A stretch of DNA of 64,000 bases from JAKANT01 sp035502095 (GCA_035502095.1 DATJUX010000003.1:62001-126000); one strand, 5' to 3'; counted from the first letter of the stretch, positions 8,413 to 17,192 are shown. The notes: a model not told the origin generated them from the letters alone. Numbers and translations are program-made.

Positions 8413-9564
8413 CTAGAAAGAGCGCGGCAGTCCGAGCACGTGCTCGGCGACGTACGACAGGATCAGGTTGGTCGAGATCGGCGCCACCTGATAAAGGCGG
8501 GTCTCGCGGAACTTGCGCTCGACGTCGAATTCGGCGGCAAAGCCGAAGCCGCCATGAAACTGCAGGCATGCGTTGGCCGCCTCCCAGGACGCCTTGGCCG
8601 CGAGGTATTTGGCCATGTTCGCTTCGGCGCCGCATGGCTGCTGCGCGTCGAACAGCCGGCACGCCTTCCAGCGCATCAGGTCGGCCGCTTCTACCTCGAC
8701 GTATGCCTCGGCGATCGGAAACTGCACGCCCTGGTTCTGGCCGATCGGGCGGCCGAACACGTTGCGCTCCTGCGCATAACGCGTCACGCGGTCGATGAAC
8801 CAGTAGCCGTCGCCGATGCACTCGGCCGCGATCAGCGTGCGCTCGGCATTCAAGCCATCGAGGATGTACCTGAAGCCCTGCCCTTCCGTGCCGATCAGGT
8901 TGCCGGCAGGGATCTCGAGGTTCTCCAGGAACAGTTCGTTGGTCTCGTGATTGACCATGTTCGGGATCGGCCGCAGCGTGAGGCCGTTGCCGATCGCCTG
9001 GCGCAGGTCGACCAGAAAGATCGACATGCCCTCCGAGCGCTTCTTCACCTCGGCCAGCGGCGTCGTGCGCGCAAGCAGGATCATCAGATCGGAGTGCTGC
9101 ACGCGCGAGATCCAGATCTTCTGGCCGTTGACGACATAGCGGTCGCCCTTGCGGACTGCCGTGGTCTTGATCCTGGTCGTGTCGGTCCCGGTGCTCGGTT
9201 CGGTGACCCCCATCGACTGCAGGCGCAGTTCCCCGCGCGCGATGCGCGGCAGGTACGTGCGCTTCTGCTCCTCCGAACCATGGCGTAGCAGCGTGCCCAT
9301 GTTGTACATCTGGCCGTGGCACGCGCCCGAGTTGCCGCCCGAACGGTTGATCTCCTCCATGATCACGGTCGCCTCGGAAAGTCCGAGGCCGGATCCGCCG
9401 TACTGCTGCGGGATCATCGCCGCGAGCCAGCCCGCCCGGGTCAGGGCATCGACGAACGCCTCGGGATAGGCGTGCTCCGCGTCCACCTTGCGGTGATACG
9501 CGTCGGGAAACTGCGCGCACAAGGCGCGCACGGCGTCGCGGATGTCGGAGTAGGTCGTGTCCAT
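8413..9564 (-). CDS. acyl-CoA dehydrogenase family protein
   Basis: 383 residues with the full three-domain FAD acyl-CoA dehydrogenase fold: MGVTEPSTGTDTT (FAD and substrate loop), WISRVQHSD, NVFGRPIGQNQGVQFPIAE and the C-terminal helical part CLQFHGGFGFAAEFDVE. The usual C-terminal catalytic Glu motif YEGT is replaced by YQVAPIST. A Glu241 in GLNAER sits where isovaleryl-CoA dehydrogenase carries its catalytic base, so the enzyme may be active with that alternative residue. It matches the position and type of PA0879 in the P. aeruginosa itaconate locus, whose reaction is not settled. The first ATG is used. Confidence 0.87.
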   Translation of the reverse strand: MDTTYSDIRDAVRALCAQFPDAYHRKVDAEHAYPEAFVDALTRAGWLAAMIPQQYGGSGLGLSEATVIMEEINRSGGNSGACHGQMYNMGTLLRHGSEEQKRTYLPRIARGELRLQSMGVTEPSTGTDTTRIKTTAVRKGDRYVVNGQKIWISRVQHSDLMILLARTTPLAEVKKRSEGMSIFLVDLRQAIGNGLTLRPIPNMVNHETNELFLENLEIPAGNLIGTEGQGFRYILDGLNAERTLIAAECIGDGYWFIDRVTRYAQERNVFGRPIGQNQGVQFPIAEAYVEVEAADLMRWKACRLFDAQQPCGAEANMAKYLAAKASWEAANACLQFHGGFGFAAEFDVERKFRETRLYQVAPISTNLILSYVAEHVLGLPRSF

Positions 9565-9580
9565 GACTCAGGATTCCGAC

Positions 9581-9737
9581 GCGGATTGCGCGGCTTGACG
9601 CGGATCCATTGTCTCGGAGCCTTCGTCACCTCGACCCCGGGTCAAGCCCGGGGCAGGCACCGCGGTCCCGTCATGTCCAGGATTCCTCGCCTGGGGCTCG
9701 GGATGACAGGGCTTATCCGCGTCGATCCGCGTCTGGG
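9581..9737. repeat. composite palindromic repeats between acyl-CoA dehydrogenase and ich, copy B
   Basis: The 194-bp gap inside the itaconate operon is filled by repeats. The outer pair is GATTGCGCGG..GACGCGGATCC against TTATCCGCGTCGATCCGCG. Inside it are an inverted repeat ACCCCGGG/CCCGGGGC near 9634-9652 and GATTCCTCGCCTGGGGCTCG followed by GGATGAC. The same two sequence types recur elsewhere in the window. They may form mRNA hairpins between the genes; no protein is encoded. Confidence 0.6.
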
Positions 9738-9758
9738 CCTGCTCTTTCGGAGCGAACC

Positions 9759-10616
9759 TCACGCCAATTCCGCGCTCGCCTGCATCGCGAGGAAGCCTTC
9801 GTGATCGCGCGCCCACAGCGTGACCTGCTTCGCGTTCGCGGCGCGCTCGCGCTGGCCGCAGACGGTGAACGGATGAATGTCGAACAGCGGCCGCAACGCC
9901 TTGAAGTAGAAGCGGCGCACCGACGCGCGCGGCATCTCACGGCGCAGCAGGTCGAGCAGCAGCGTCGCGACCAGGGGCCCGTGCACGACGAGGCCCGGAT
10001 AGCCCTCGATCTCGGTCGCATACGGGCGGTCGTAGTGGATGCGGTGACCATTGAACGTGAGGGCCGAGTAGCGGAACAGCAGCACCGGATCTGGCACGAT
10101 TTCGCGCGCGAAGTCCTCCTCCTCGGAGGCGACCTGCGGATCGGGCACCGGCGTGTCCGCGCGCGGCTTGTCGCGGTAGACGATGTCGTGTTCCTCGGTG
10201 ACGGCCACCCCGCGCGCGGTGCGGATGGCGTGATGGACATTGACGAACACCAGCGCGCCGGTGCGCCCCTCCTTGATCGTCACGTCGTCGATGCGCGATT
10301 CGCGCGTGATCGCGTCGCCCACCTGCAACGGCGCGTTGAACTGCAGGCGTCCGCCGGCCCACATCCGGCGCGCCAGCGGCACCGGCGGCAGGAACAGGCC
10401 GCGCCGTGCGTGTCCATCGGCGGCGATCTCGCTTTGCGGCGCGACCGGCGTGAAGTACAGCCAGTGCCACAGCGGGGGGACGTCGCTTCCGCTCGCCGGG
10501 GGCGGGTCGGCGCGGTCGAGCGTCGCCGACAGGGCCACCAGAGGCGCCGCGGTCACGAGGTCGGTGCGCGTTTCGGTGCGCCCGATCCATTCGCGCAGAT
10601 GCGTCAGGTCAGCCAT
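9759..10616 (-). CDS. ich: itaconyl-CoA/mesaconyl-C4-CoA hydratase-like enzyme (double hotdog)
   Basis: 285 residues. The N-terminal half resembles FAS1-type dehydratase hotdog domains (LPPVPLARRMWAGGRLQF, VTEEHDIVYR). The C-terminal half is a MaoC/HTD2-like hotdog with RYSALTFNGHRIHYDRPYA, GLVVHGPL and FYFKALRPLFD, the family's active-site segments. This architecture is shared by mesaconyl-C4-CoA hydratase and by the P. aeruginosa itaconyl-CoA hydratase (PA0878). Expected reaction: hydration of itaconyl-CoA to citramalyl-CoA, feeding ccl. It is the first enzyme gene of the cluster apart from the SDR upstream, with its ATG at 10616. Confidence 0.84.
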   Translation of the reverse strand: MADLTHLREWIGRTETRTDLVTAAPLVALSATLDRADPPPASGSDVPPLWHWLYFTPVAPQSEIAADGHARRGLFLPPVPLARRMWAGGRLQFNAPLQVGDAITRESRIDDVTIKEGRTGALVFVNVHHAIRTARGVAVTEEHDIVYRDKPRADTPVPDPQVASEEEDFAREIVPDPVLLFRYSALTFNGHRIHYDRPYATEIEGYPGLVVHGPLVATLLLDLLRREMPRASVRRFYFKALRPLFDIHPFTVCGQRERAANAKQVTLWARDHEGFLAMQASAELA

Positions 10617-10692
10617 GCCGGTGTTTTCCTGCGATGCCGGAGCGGCAGTAGCGCGATTGTGTCACTGTCGAACGACCGCGCCGTGGCGTGTC

Positions 10693-11445
10693 CTAGACGG
10701 TACGGCCGCCATCGACCGGAAACTCGATGCCGGTGATGAATTCGGCCTCGTCGGAGGCCAGGAAAACGGCCGCCCGCGCGATGTCCTTCGGTTCGGAGAG
10801 TCGTCCCAGCGGGATCGTGCCGATGAACTTGCGGCGATTCTCCGGGGTATCGGGCATGCCCATGAACCGCTCCAGCATGCCGGTCGCGCCCATGACCGGG
10901 CAGATCGCGTTGACCCGGATCGCGTCCGGGCCCAGTTCGACCGCCAGCGACTTCGACAGCAGGTTCACCGCACCCTTCGAGCTGTTGTACCAGCTCAGGC
11001 CTGGCCGCGGCCGGATGCCGGCGGTCGAGCCGATGTTGAGGATGACCCCGCCCTTCTGGCCGCGCATCAGCGGCACCACCGCCAGCGTCATGTGGTAGAT
11101 CGACTTGACGTTGACCGCGTAGACGCGATCGAAGGTCGCCTCGTCGACGTCGAGCAGCGGCATGTTGCGGTGGGTGTAACCGGCGTTGTTGACGACGATG
11201 TCGACGCGACTGAAGCGCTCGACCGTTCGCGCCACCAGGTTCTCGATGTCGGCGCGGCGGCTGACATCGCACCTGACCGCCAGCGCACCCTGCCCCAGCG
11301 GCGCCGCGACCGCACGCATGCCTTCTTCGTTGATGTCGCCAAGGGTGACCCGCGCGCCCTCGGCCGAGTACATGCGCGCGATCTCGGCGCCGAAACCGCT
11401 CGCGGCACCGGTGACGATCGCGACCTTGCCGGCAAGACGCTGCAT
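10693..11445 (-). CDS. FabG-like short-chain dehydrogenase/reductase
   Basis: 250 residues, classical SDR. The cofactor motif TGAASGFG is at residues 12-19, with LGDIN after the second beta strand; the acidic Asp there suggests NAD(H). NNAG is at 86-89 and the catalytic residues are Ser140, Tyr153 and Lys157 (SWYNSSK). The C terminus VDGGRTV is typical of FabG-like oxidoreductases. The substrate cannot be told from sequence. It lies 76 bp upstream of ich on the same strand and may be the promoter-proximal gene of that operon. A purine-independent, carbon-acid-related dehydrogenase is the best guess from context. Confidence 0.88.
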   Translation of the reverse strand: MQRLAGKVAIVTGAASGFGAEIARMYSAEGARVTLGDINEEGMRAVAAPLGQGALAVRCDVSRRADIENLVARTVERFSRVDIVVNNAGYTHRNMPLLDVDEATFDRVYAVNVKSIYHMTLAVVPLMRGQKGGVILNIGSTAGIRPRPGLSWYNSSKGAVNLLSKSLAVELGPDAIRVNAICPVMGATGMLERFMGMPDTPENRRKFIGTIPLGRLSEPKDIARAAVFLASDEAEFITGIEFPVDGGRTV

Positions 11446-11586
11446 CGGTCGATCTCCTCGAATCGGCCGGGCCCGCCGGCCGATTCGCCTTTGTACACCG
11501 GAGACCGTCGTCGCGTTGCCGCGCGGCCGTCGCCCGAGGCCGGCGGGCGATCGAGCCGCGCGGCCTGCGGATGGCGCTGAACGTGC

Positions 11587-12447
11587 CTAGAAGTGGTACT
11601 CGGCTCGAATCATCGGCGTCTTGGCGAAGGCGCCGCTGCCGGCCGGTCCATTGTGGTCGTTGCCGAACTTGTTCTTCCAGTACTCGTACTCGAGGCCCAC
11701 CTTGAACGTGTTCTTCTTGGCATCGTAGAGCGACGTGATGTTGTACATGACCTGCATGTCGAAGTGCGTTTCCGGCGCCGTGTCCCCGCCGAACTCGTTC
11801 TTCCCCTTCGACGCGATGAAGTCGCCGTAACCCTCGAACGAAAAGCCGGCGCCGAGCGGGATGCCCCAGTTCAGGTCGAGCGCCGGGTGTGTCTTGTACT
11901 GGTAGCGCGAGACGCTCTGCCCGGTGTAGTCGTTGTGGGGAGCATTACTCTCCCAGAACGCCAGCACGCTGATGTTCAGGAAGCCGGGGACGTTGACCAT
12001 CAACGTCGGACCCAGCACGAGCATGCGCTTCTTGGAGTTGTAGCCTGCGTCGGTCTTGGCATTGGCGTCCCCGCCGAACGTGAGGCCCCAGCTGCGCATC
12101 AAGCCGTAGTTCATGCTCGAGCCCGAGATCTTGGCGAAGTCCAGCGCGTTGCGATAGACGATGTAGACCTCCTGCGCGCCGCTGCTCGCGCCGGGCGCGC
12201 TCGGATCCTTGTCGTCGGACAGCAGCAGATCCACATTGAAGAAGTTGGTGCCGTACGCGTAGCCGCTCACGTGGTTGAGGTTCAAGATGTTCTTGGTGAT
12301 GTCCTGGTCGTTGTACGGTTCGCGGAACTTGGTGCCGTAGCGCCAGCCGATGTACGTATCGCTCCAGTCCGCGGCGCAGGCCGACTGCACGCCGAGCGAC
12401 AGCAAGCCGGCGGCGATCGCCGCGGCGCCCTTCATGGTCTTGGTCAT
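11587..12447 (-). CDS. Tsx-like nucleoside-specific outer membrane channel
   Basis: 286 residues. A signal peptide ends near ACA-ADWSD, and the mature protein starts WSDTYIGWRYGTKFREP, as in Tsx/OmpK-like channel proteins. Alternating aromatic-rich strands follow and the last residue is Phe (RAEYHF), the beta-barrel assembly signal. Tsx proteins form a 12-stranded pore for nucleosides. An AAGGAGA Shine-Dalgarno precedes the ATG at 12447. The gene follows the GntR regulator and the purine ABC transporter and catabolic genes on the same strand, which fits uptake of purine nucleosides or bases across the outer membrane. Substrate is inferred from family and context. Confidence 0.82.
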   Translation of the reverse strand: MTKTMKGAAAIAAGLLSLGVQSACAADWSDTYIGWRYGTKFREPYNDQDITKNILNLNHVSGYAYGTNFFNVDLLLSDDKDPSAPGASSGAQEVYIVYRNALDFAKISGSSMNYGLMRSWGLTFGGDANAKTDAGYNSKKRMLVLGPTLMVNVPGFLNISVLAFWESNAPHNDYTGQSVSRYQYKTHPALDLNWGIPLGAGFSFEGYGDFIASKGKNEFGGDTAPETHFDMQVMYNITSLYDAKKNTFKVGLEYEYWKNKFGNDHNGPAGSGAFAKTPMIRAEYHF

Positions 12448-12585
12448 CAGAGTCTCCTTCTTGCAGTGAACGGGCCGGGGCATGCCCGCCCCGGCAAAAA
12501 ATGCCTGCACCCCAAGCCGCGCCGGCAGTGCCGGCACGGCCTCCTTCCGAAAATCCGCTTGGGCGCGCTCGCCGCGCACCGCCCC

Positions 12586-13377
12586 TCAACGCCGCTTGAA
12601 GATCGCGGCCAGATCCGTTGCCGTCTCTTCTTCTTCCAACTGCAGGTGCCCCGCCAGCGACTCGAGATGCGTCTTCAGCAGCGCCACCGCCTTGTCAGCC
12701 TGACCCGCGGCGATCGCCTCCACGATCGCCGCATGCTCATCATTGGCGCATCCGGCGTGCCGGCTTCGCCCGCGATAGGCAAGCAGCACCAATGGAGTGC
12801 GCGCAACCAGTTGTTCGAGGAAGTCGGTCAGCACCGTGTTGCCCGCCATCCGCGCGATCACGATGTGAAAGTCGCGCGACAGGCGCAGCCCGGAGCGGAC
12901 TTCGCCGCGCTGGTACGCCGCGTCTTCTTCCTGCAACAGCGAACGCAACTCCCGTGCCTGCGCCCTGCTGATCGTGTGCGCGAGCGACGCGACGATCGCG
13001 CTCTCGATCACCAGGCGGGCGGCGAAGAGGTTGCGGCTCTCCTCCAGCGAAGGACTGGCGACGATGGCGCCGCGATTGGCCCGCAACTCGACGATGCGCT
13101 CGTGCGCCAGGCGCGCGAGCGCCTTGCGCACCACGTTGCGGGTGACTCCGAACAGCTCCGCCAGCGGGATCTCCTTCAGCTTCGTGCCGGGCGGCAGGCG
13201 GTGATCGAGGATTGCCTCGTGGATTGCCGCGTAGACAGCTTCGTCCGGCGTGGCGCCGGGCGCCGCCCGGATCGCGTCGACGGGCGCCCCGGACCGCGCG
13301 TCGCGGGCGCGGGCTTCGCCGCCGCGGCGGCGTGGACCGGCGGGCGCGCGGCGGGGTGTACGGGCAACTTCGGCCAT
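12586..13377 (-). CDS. GntR-family (FadR/FCD type) transcription regulator
   Basis: 263 residues. The winged helix-turn-helix occupies about 45-110 (DEAVYAAIHEAILDHRLPPG, then LFGVTRNVVRKALARL). The C-terminal FCD ligand domain has RLVIESAIV, DFHIVIARMAGN, NDEHAAIVEAI and LKTHLES, which carry the His/Asp residues that bind a metal in this subfamily. The start at 13377 (MAEVART) is preferred over a longer form because a palindromic operator-like sequence lies directly in front of it. A nearly identical sequence lies in front of xdhA, so this protein is the likely local purine regulator, autoregulated and possibly released by a purine catabolite. The effector is unknown. Confidence 0.88.
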   Translation of the reverse strand: MAEVARTPRRAPAGPRRRGGEARARDARSGAPVDAIRAAPGATPDEAVYAAIHEAILDHRLPPGTKLKEIPLAELFGVTRNVVRKALARLAHERIVELRANRGAIVASPSLEESRNLFAARLVIESAIVASLAHTISRAQARELRSLLQEEDAAYQRGEVRSGLRLSRDFHIVIARMAGNTVLTDFLEQLVARTPLVLLAYRGRSRHAGCANDEHAAIVEAIAAGQADKAVALLKTHLESLAGHLQLEEEETATDLAAIFKRR

Positions 13378-13394
13378 ATTTTTGGTTACAAAAT
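13378..13394. promoter_or_regulatory. candidate GntR operator at its own start
   Basis: ATTTTTGGTTACAAAAT. It agrees with the sequence before xdhA (25105-25121) at 14 of 17 positions: ATTTTTG, three variable bases, ACAAAAT. The flanks extend the AT-rich symmetry (ATATTTT against AAAATAT). Being adjacent to the gntR start codon, binding here would block its own expression. Confidence 0.6.
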
Positions 13395-13567
13395 ATTCGG
13401 TCGAATGTACGCAATCGATAAACGTCCGGCAAGCAAAACAGCAGCCAACGTGTCGCCCGCATCGGCGCGACGTGGCCACGGCACCACAACGGCCCTCTGC
13501 GATACCGCGCGCGATAGCACGCCGTCCCTGCGCGCAGGCCGAATTCTTGTGCTCAATTTGCCACCGA

Positions 13568-14890
13568 TCATGACAACAACTCGCCGCGCTCGTGCACCGC
13601 GCGCCCGGCCACGTATGTCGCGGCGATGGCGCGATCGTCGCCGAGCGTCATCAACAGGAACAGGCGCTCGGCGAGGCTCTCGGTGCGGGCCATCCGGCGC
13701 GCGAGCAGCGGCGTGGCTTGCGGATCGATCACGACGAAGTCGGCGTGCTTGCCGGGCTCGAAGTTGCCGATCGAGTCGTCCAGGTAAAGCGACCGCGCGC
13801 CACCCAGGGTGGCAAGGTAAAACGCACGTAGCGGCGACAGCCGGTGGCCGCCCATTTGTGCCACCTTGTAGCTCTCGTCGAGCGTGCGCAACATGCTGAA
13901 GCTCGTGCCGGCGCCGACGTCGGTGCCGATCCCGACCCGCATGCCGACCTCTGCCGCGCGCTGCGGATCGAACAGGCCGCTGCCGAGGAAGAGGTTGGAC
14001 GTGGCGCAGAACGAGGCCGCGGCGCCGCTGGCCACCATGCGCAGGCGGTCGGTTTCGTCGAGGTGGATGCAGTGCGCGAAGACCGACCGCTCGCGCAGCA
14101 TGCCGAAGCGGTCGTAGACGTCGAGGTAGCTGCGGCTCCACGGAAAGAGTTCCGCAACCCAACGCACTTCCTGTGGATTCTCGGCCACGTGCGACTGGAA
14201 GTGCACGTCGGGATGCTCATCCAGCAGGCGGCCTGCCACTTGCAATTGCGCCTCGCTCGACGTCGGCGCAAAGCGCGGGGTCACCGCGTAGCGCAGGCGG
14301 CCCGACCCATGCCAGCGTTCGATGAGGGCACTGGCGTCCTCGTAGCTCGAGGCCGGCGTGTCGCGCAGGAACTCCGGGCAATTGCGATCCATCATCACCT
14401 TGCCGGCGATCAGGCACATGTCGCGCGCGGCGCCCGCCTCGAAGATCGCGTCGACGGAATCGCGGTGCACCGTGGCGAACACCATGGCGCTCGTGGTGCC
14501 GTTGCGCGCCAGCTCCTGCACGAAGAACCGCGCGACCTCGCGCGCGTGCGCGGGATCGTCGAAGCTGCGTTCGGTCGGGAACGTGTAGTTCTCCAGCCAC
14601 GCGAGCAGCTGCTCGCCGTAGCTGCCGATCATGTCGGTCTGCGCGTAGTGGATATGCGTGTCGACGAACCCGGGCAGGATGAGGCGTCCGCGATGGTCGG
14701 CCACCTTGGCGTCGGGCGGCAGCTCCGGCAGCACGTTGCCGGCCGCACCGGCCTTCTCGACGCGGCCGTCGCGCACGACGAGCACGCCGTCGGGGACGAA
14801 ACGACAGGCGCTGTCGCCGGATGCGTGCGGATCGTCGACGAAGTCGACCAGGGCACCCCGGAATGCGTGAAGTTGAGAGGCGGTTGTCAT
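13568..14890 (-). CDS. guaD: guanine deaminase
   Basis: 440 residues of the amidohydrolase superfamily. PGFVDTHIHYAQTDM carries the HxH metal ligands (His79, His81), followed by GTTSAMVFATVH, SHVAENPQEV, FAHCIHLDE, GTDVGAGTSFSML with the metal-binding Asp, and the C-terminal FEPGKHADFVVID. YGEQLLAWLENYTFPTE is typical of bacterial guanine deaminases. It converts guanine to xanthine, the substrate of XdhAB encoded upstream in the same direction. The gene is separated from the BMP binding-protein gene by a palindromic repeat. Function call is firm by family and context. Confidence 0.92.
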   Translation of the reverse strand: MTTASQLHAFRGALVDFVDDPHASGDSACRFVPDGVLVVRDGRVEKAGAAGNVLPELPPDAKVADHRGRLILPGFVDTHIHYAQTDMIGSYGEQLLAWLENYTFPTERSFDDPAHAREVARFFVQELARNGTTSAMVFATVHRDSVDAIFEAGAARDMCLIAGKVMMDRNCPEFLRDTPASSYEDASALIERWHGSGRLRYAVTPRFAPTSSEAQLQVAGRLLDEHPDVHFQSHVAENPQEVRWVAELFPWSRSYLDVYDRFGMLRERSVFAHCIHLDETDRLRMVASGAAASFCATSNLFLGSGLFDPQRAAEVGMRVGIGTDVGAGTSFSMLRTLDESYKVAQMGGHRLSPLRAFYLATLGGARSLYLDDSIGNFEPGKHADFVVIDPQATPLLARRMARTESLAERLFLLMTLGDDRAIAATYVAGRAVHERGELLS

Positions 14891-14901
14891 TGGGCTGCGG
14901 T

Positions 14902-14984
14902 GTCATCCCGAGCCTGGGCGAACCCAGGGAGAGCGGATCTCGGCCTGCGTGCGGCGAGATTCCTCGCCTGCGGCTCGGAATGAC
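14902..14984. repeat. imperfect palindromic intergenic repeat, copy C
   Basis: Begins GTCATCCCGAGCCTGGGCG and ends GATTCCTCGCCTGCGGCTCG followed by GAATGAC. The outer GTCATcCcGAGC and GCTCGgaATGAC are inverted copies, so the whole element can fold on itself. It lies between the BMP receptor gene and guaD. Confidence 0.7.
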
Positions 14985-15026
14985 GAAGTCTTGCCACGCC
15001 GCTCCGGCGTGGCGACAGCAGCGCGA

Positions 15027-16106
15027 TCAGCTCTTCGGCAGCTTGCTCGCGACGCCCTCGACGAAGTAGTTCATCTTGCCGAGGTCCTCGTCGCTCATCG
15101 TCTGTCCGGCGGCGACGCGCTCCTTGCCGTCCTGGTCCTTGACGGGACCGGCGAAGGGATGGAACTTGCCGGCCGTCAGATCGGCCTCGAGCTTCTCGAC
15201 CTCCGCCTTCACGTTCGCGGGAATCGCCGGATTCAGCGGTGCGAGCCTGATCATGCCCTCCTTGAAGCCGCCCCACGTGTCACCCGACTTCCAGGTGCCC
15301 GCGATGACGTCGCTGACCGTCTTCGTGTAGTAGGCACCCCACTGGTGCGTGGTGGCGGTCAGGTGCGCCTTCGGCCCGAACTTCGACATGTCGGAGTGGT
15401 ACCCGAACGCCCACTTGCCCTTCTCCTCCGCCGCCTGCACCACGGCGGTCGAATCGGTGTGGTGGGTGATGACGTCGACGCCTTGCGACATCAGCGTGTT
15501 CGCGGAATCTCGCTCCTTGCCGGGGTCGAACCACGAGCTGGTCCAGATCACCCGCACTTCCGCCTTCGGATTGACGCTGCGCGCGCCCCGCGTGAACGCG
15601 TTGATTCCCTGCAACACCTCGGGAATCGGGAACGCGGCGACGTAGCCGAGCAGGTTCGACTTGGTCATGCGGCCGGCGATCACGCCGTTCACGTAACGGC
15701 CTTCGTAGAAGCGCGCGTTGTACGTGCCGAAGTTCTTGCCACGCTTGTACCCGGTGGCGTGCATGAACACGACGTTCGGGAACTGCTTCGACACCTTCTC
15801 CATGGCGTTCATGTAGCCGAAGCTGGTGGCGAAGATGATCTTGTTGCCGCTCATGGCGAGTTCGCGGATCACGCGCTCGGCGTCCGGACCCTCGGGAACG
15901 TTCTCGATGTACTTGGTCTCGACCTTGTTGCCGAGCGCCTTCTCCATCTCCTTGCGGCCCTGGTCGTGCTGGAACGTCCAGCCGGCATCCCCGATCGGGC
16001 TCACGTAGACGAACGCGACCTTGGTCGCCTGCGCGTGGGCCGCACCGCTCAGGGCGAGCGGCACGGCGGCCGCGACGGCAAGCAGCATCTTCTTCATGAC
16101 TGACAT
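15027..16106 (-). CDS. BMP-family ABC transporter substrate-binding protein
   Basis: 359 residues. A Sec signal peptide (ending GAAHA-QATKV) leads into the BMP/Med periplasmic fold: VAFVYVSPIGDAGWTFQHDQGR, RELAMSGNKIIFATSFGYM, GTYNARFYEGRYVNGVIAG, VWFDPG-like WTSSWFDPGKE, DVITHHTDST and GYHSDM. Proteins of this family in bacteria bind purine nucleosides or bases. A strong GAGGAGAT site precedes the ATG at 16106. It is followed by guaD and preceded by two permease genes and an ATPase gene, together making a complete importer. Unlike BmpA lipoproteins, no lipobox is seen. Confidence 0.9.
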   Translation of the reverse strand: MSVMKKMLLAVAAAVPLALSGAAHAQATKVAFVYVSPIGDAGWTFQHDQGRKEMEKALGNKVETKYIENVPEGPDAERVIRELAMSGNKIIFATSFGYMNAMEKVSKQFPNVVFMHATGYKRGKNFGTYNARFYEGRYVNGVIAGRMTKSNLLGYVAAFPIPEVLQGINAFTRGARSVNPKAEVRVIWTSSWFDPGKERDSANTLMSQGVDVITHHTDSTAVVQAAEEKGKWAFGYHSDMSKFGPKAHLTATTHQWGAYYTKTVSDVIAGTWKSGDTWGGFKEGMIRLAPLNPAIPANVKAEVEKLEADLTAGKFHPFAGPVKDQDGKERVAAGQTMSDEDLGKMNYFVEGVASKLPKS

Positions 16107-16159
16107 CGTTCTATCTCCTCTTCACTCTTCATCAACGGGCGCTGGACTCCGCCACCATT

Positions 16160-16229
16160 GTCATCCCGAGCGCTGCCGAAGGATCTCGGCTTGCGAGGCC
16201 GAGATTCCTCGCCTTCGGCTCGGCATGAC
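16160..16229. repeat. imperfect palindromic intergenic repeat, copy D
   Basis: Most compact copy: GTCATCCCGAGCGCTGCCGA at one end and GATTCCTCGCCTTCGGCTCG then GCATGAC at the other, with GATCTCGGC/GGCCGAGAT forming the inner stem. It lies between the second permease gene and the BMP receptor gene of one transporter operon. Confidence 0.7.
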
Positions 16230-16250
16230 ACCTTCCTTGCTTTCCACCAC

Positions 16251-17183
16251 TCACGCATCCGGCCGATACGGCTGGCCCAGCGACGCCGGCGAATTCAAGC
16301 GGATCGTATTCGGATTGCGCGCGATCAGCACCAGCACGATCACCGTCGCGACATACGGCAGCATCGAGAGGAACTGCGCCGGGATCTCGATCTGCGTGCC
16401 CGAACCCTGCACGAACAGCTGCGCGATCAGCACGCCGCCGAACAGGTACGCGCCGGCGAGCACTCGCAACGGCCGCCACGTGGCGAACACCACCAGCGCG
16501 AGCGCGATCCAGCCGCGCCCGGCGACCATGCCCTCGACCCACAGCGGGGTATGAAAGATCGACAGGAACGCGCCACCGACGCCCGCCATCGCGCCGCCGA
16601 ACAGGGTGGCGAAGTAGCGGATGCGGATCACCGGGTAACCGATCGAGTGCGCCGACGAGGGCGACTCGCCGATCACGCGCAGCAGCAGGCCGGCGCGTGT
16701 CTTGAACAGGAACCAGATGATGCCGGCCAGCAGCAGCCACGAGAAATACACCAGCCATTGCTGGCTGAAGAACGCCGGGCCGATGAACGGAATGTCCGCC
16801 AGCAACGGAATTTTCAGCGGCGGCACCGGCGGCAGCGTCGCCGATTCGTACGGCTTGCCGACGAATGCCGACAGGCCGACCCCGAAGATCGCGAGCGCGA
16901 GCCCCGTCGCGACCTGGTTCGCGAGCAGCGTGAGCGTGATGTACGCGAAGATCACCGACATCAGGGCGCCCGCGACCAGCGCGGCAAGCACGCCAAGCGT
17001 GGCGCTTCCGGTGGCTTGCGCGGCGGCGAAGCCCGCGATCGCGCCGACCGCCATCATGCCTTCGGCGCCCAGGTTGAGCACGCCGGACCGTTCGGTAATC
17101 AGCTCGCCGAGCGCGACGATCAGCAGCGGCGTACCCGCGACGATGGTGGCGAAGACGATCGAAGTGATGATGCCCGGTTCCAT
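16251..17183 (-). CDS. ABC transporter permease (BMP/nucleoside type)
   Basis: 310 residues with about nine hydrophobic helices. LGELITERSGVLNLGAEGMM is the family signature of the branched-chain-amino-acid/ribose-like permeases (BPD_transp_2), and GESPSSAHSIGYPV with FGGAMAGVGGAFLS forms the cytoplasmic coupling region. It is the second of two permeases for the BMP-type importer and starts 9 bp after the first one. Expected substrates are purine nucleosides or bases, judged from the binding protein and the surrounding purine genes. Confidence 0.9.
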   Translation of the reverse strand: MEPGIITSIVFATIVAGTPLLIVALGELITERSGVLNLGAEGMMAVGAIAGFAAAQATGSATLGVLAALVAGALMSVIFAYITLTLLANQVATGLALAIFGVGLSAFVGKPYESATLPPVPPLKIPLLADIPFIGPAFFSQQWLVYFSWLLLAGIIWFLFKTRAGLLLRVIGESPSSAHSIGYPVIRIRYFATLFGGAMAGVGGAFLSIFHTPLWVEGMVAGRGWIALALVVFATWRPLRVLAGAYLFGGVLIAQLFVQGSGTQIEIPAQFLSMLPYVATVIVLVLIARNPNTIRLNSPASLGQPYRPDA

Positions 17184-17192
17184 CGCCCTCTC

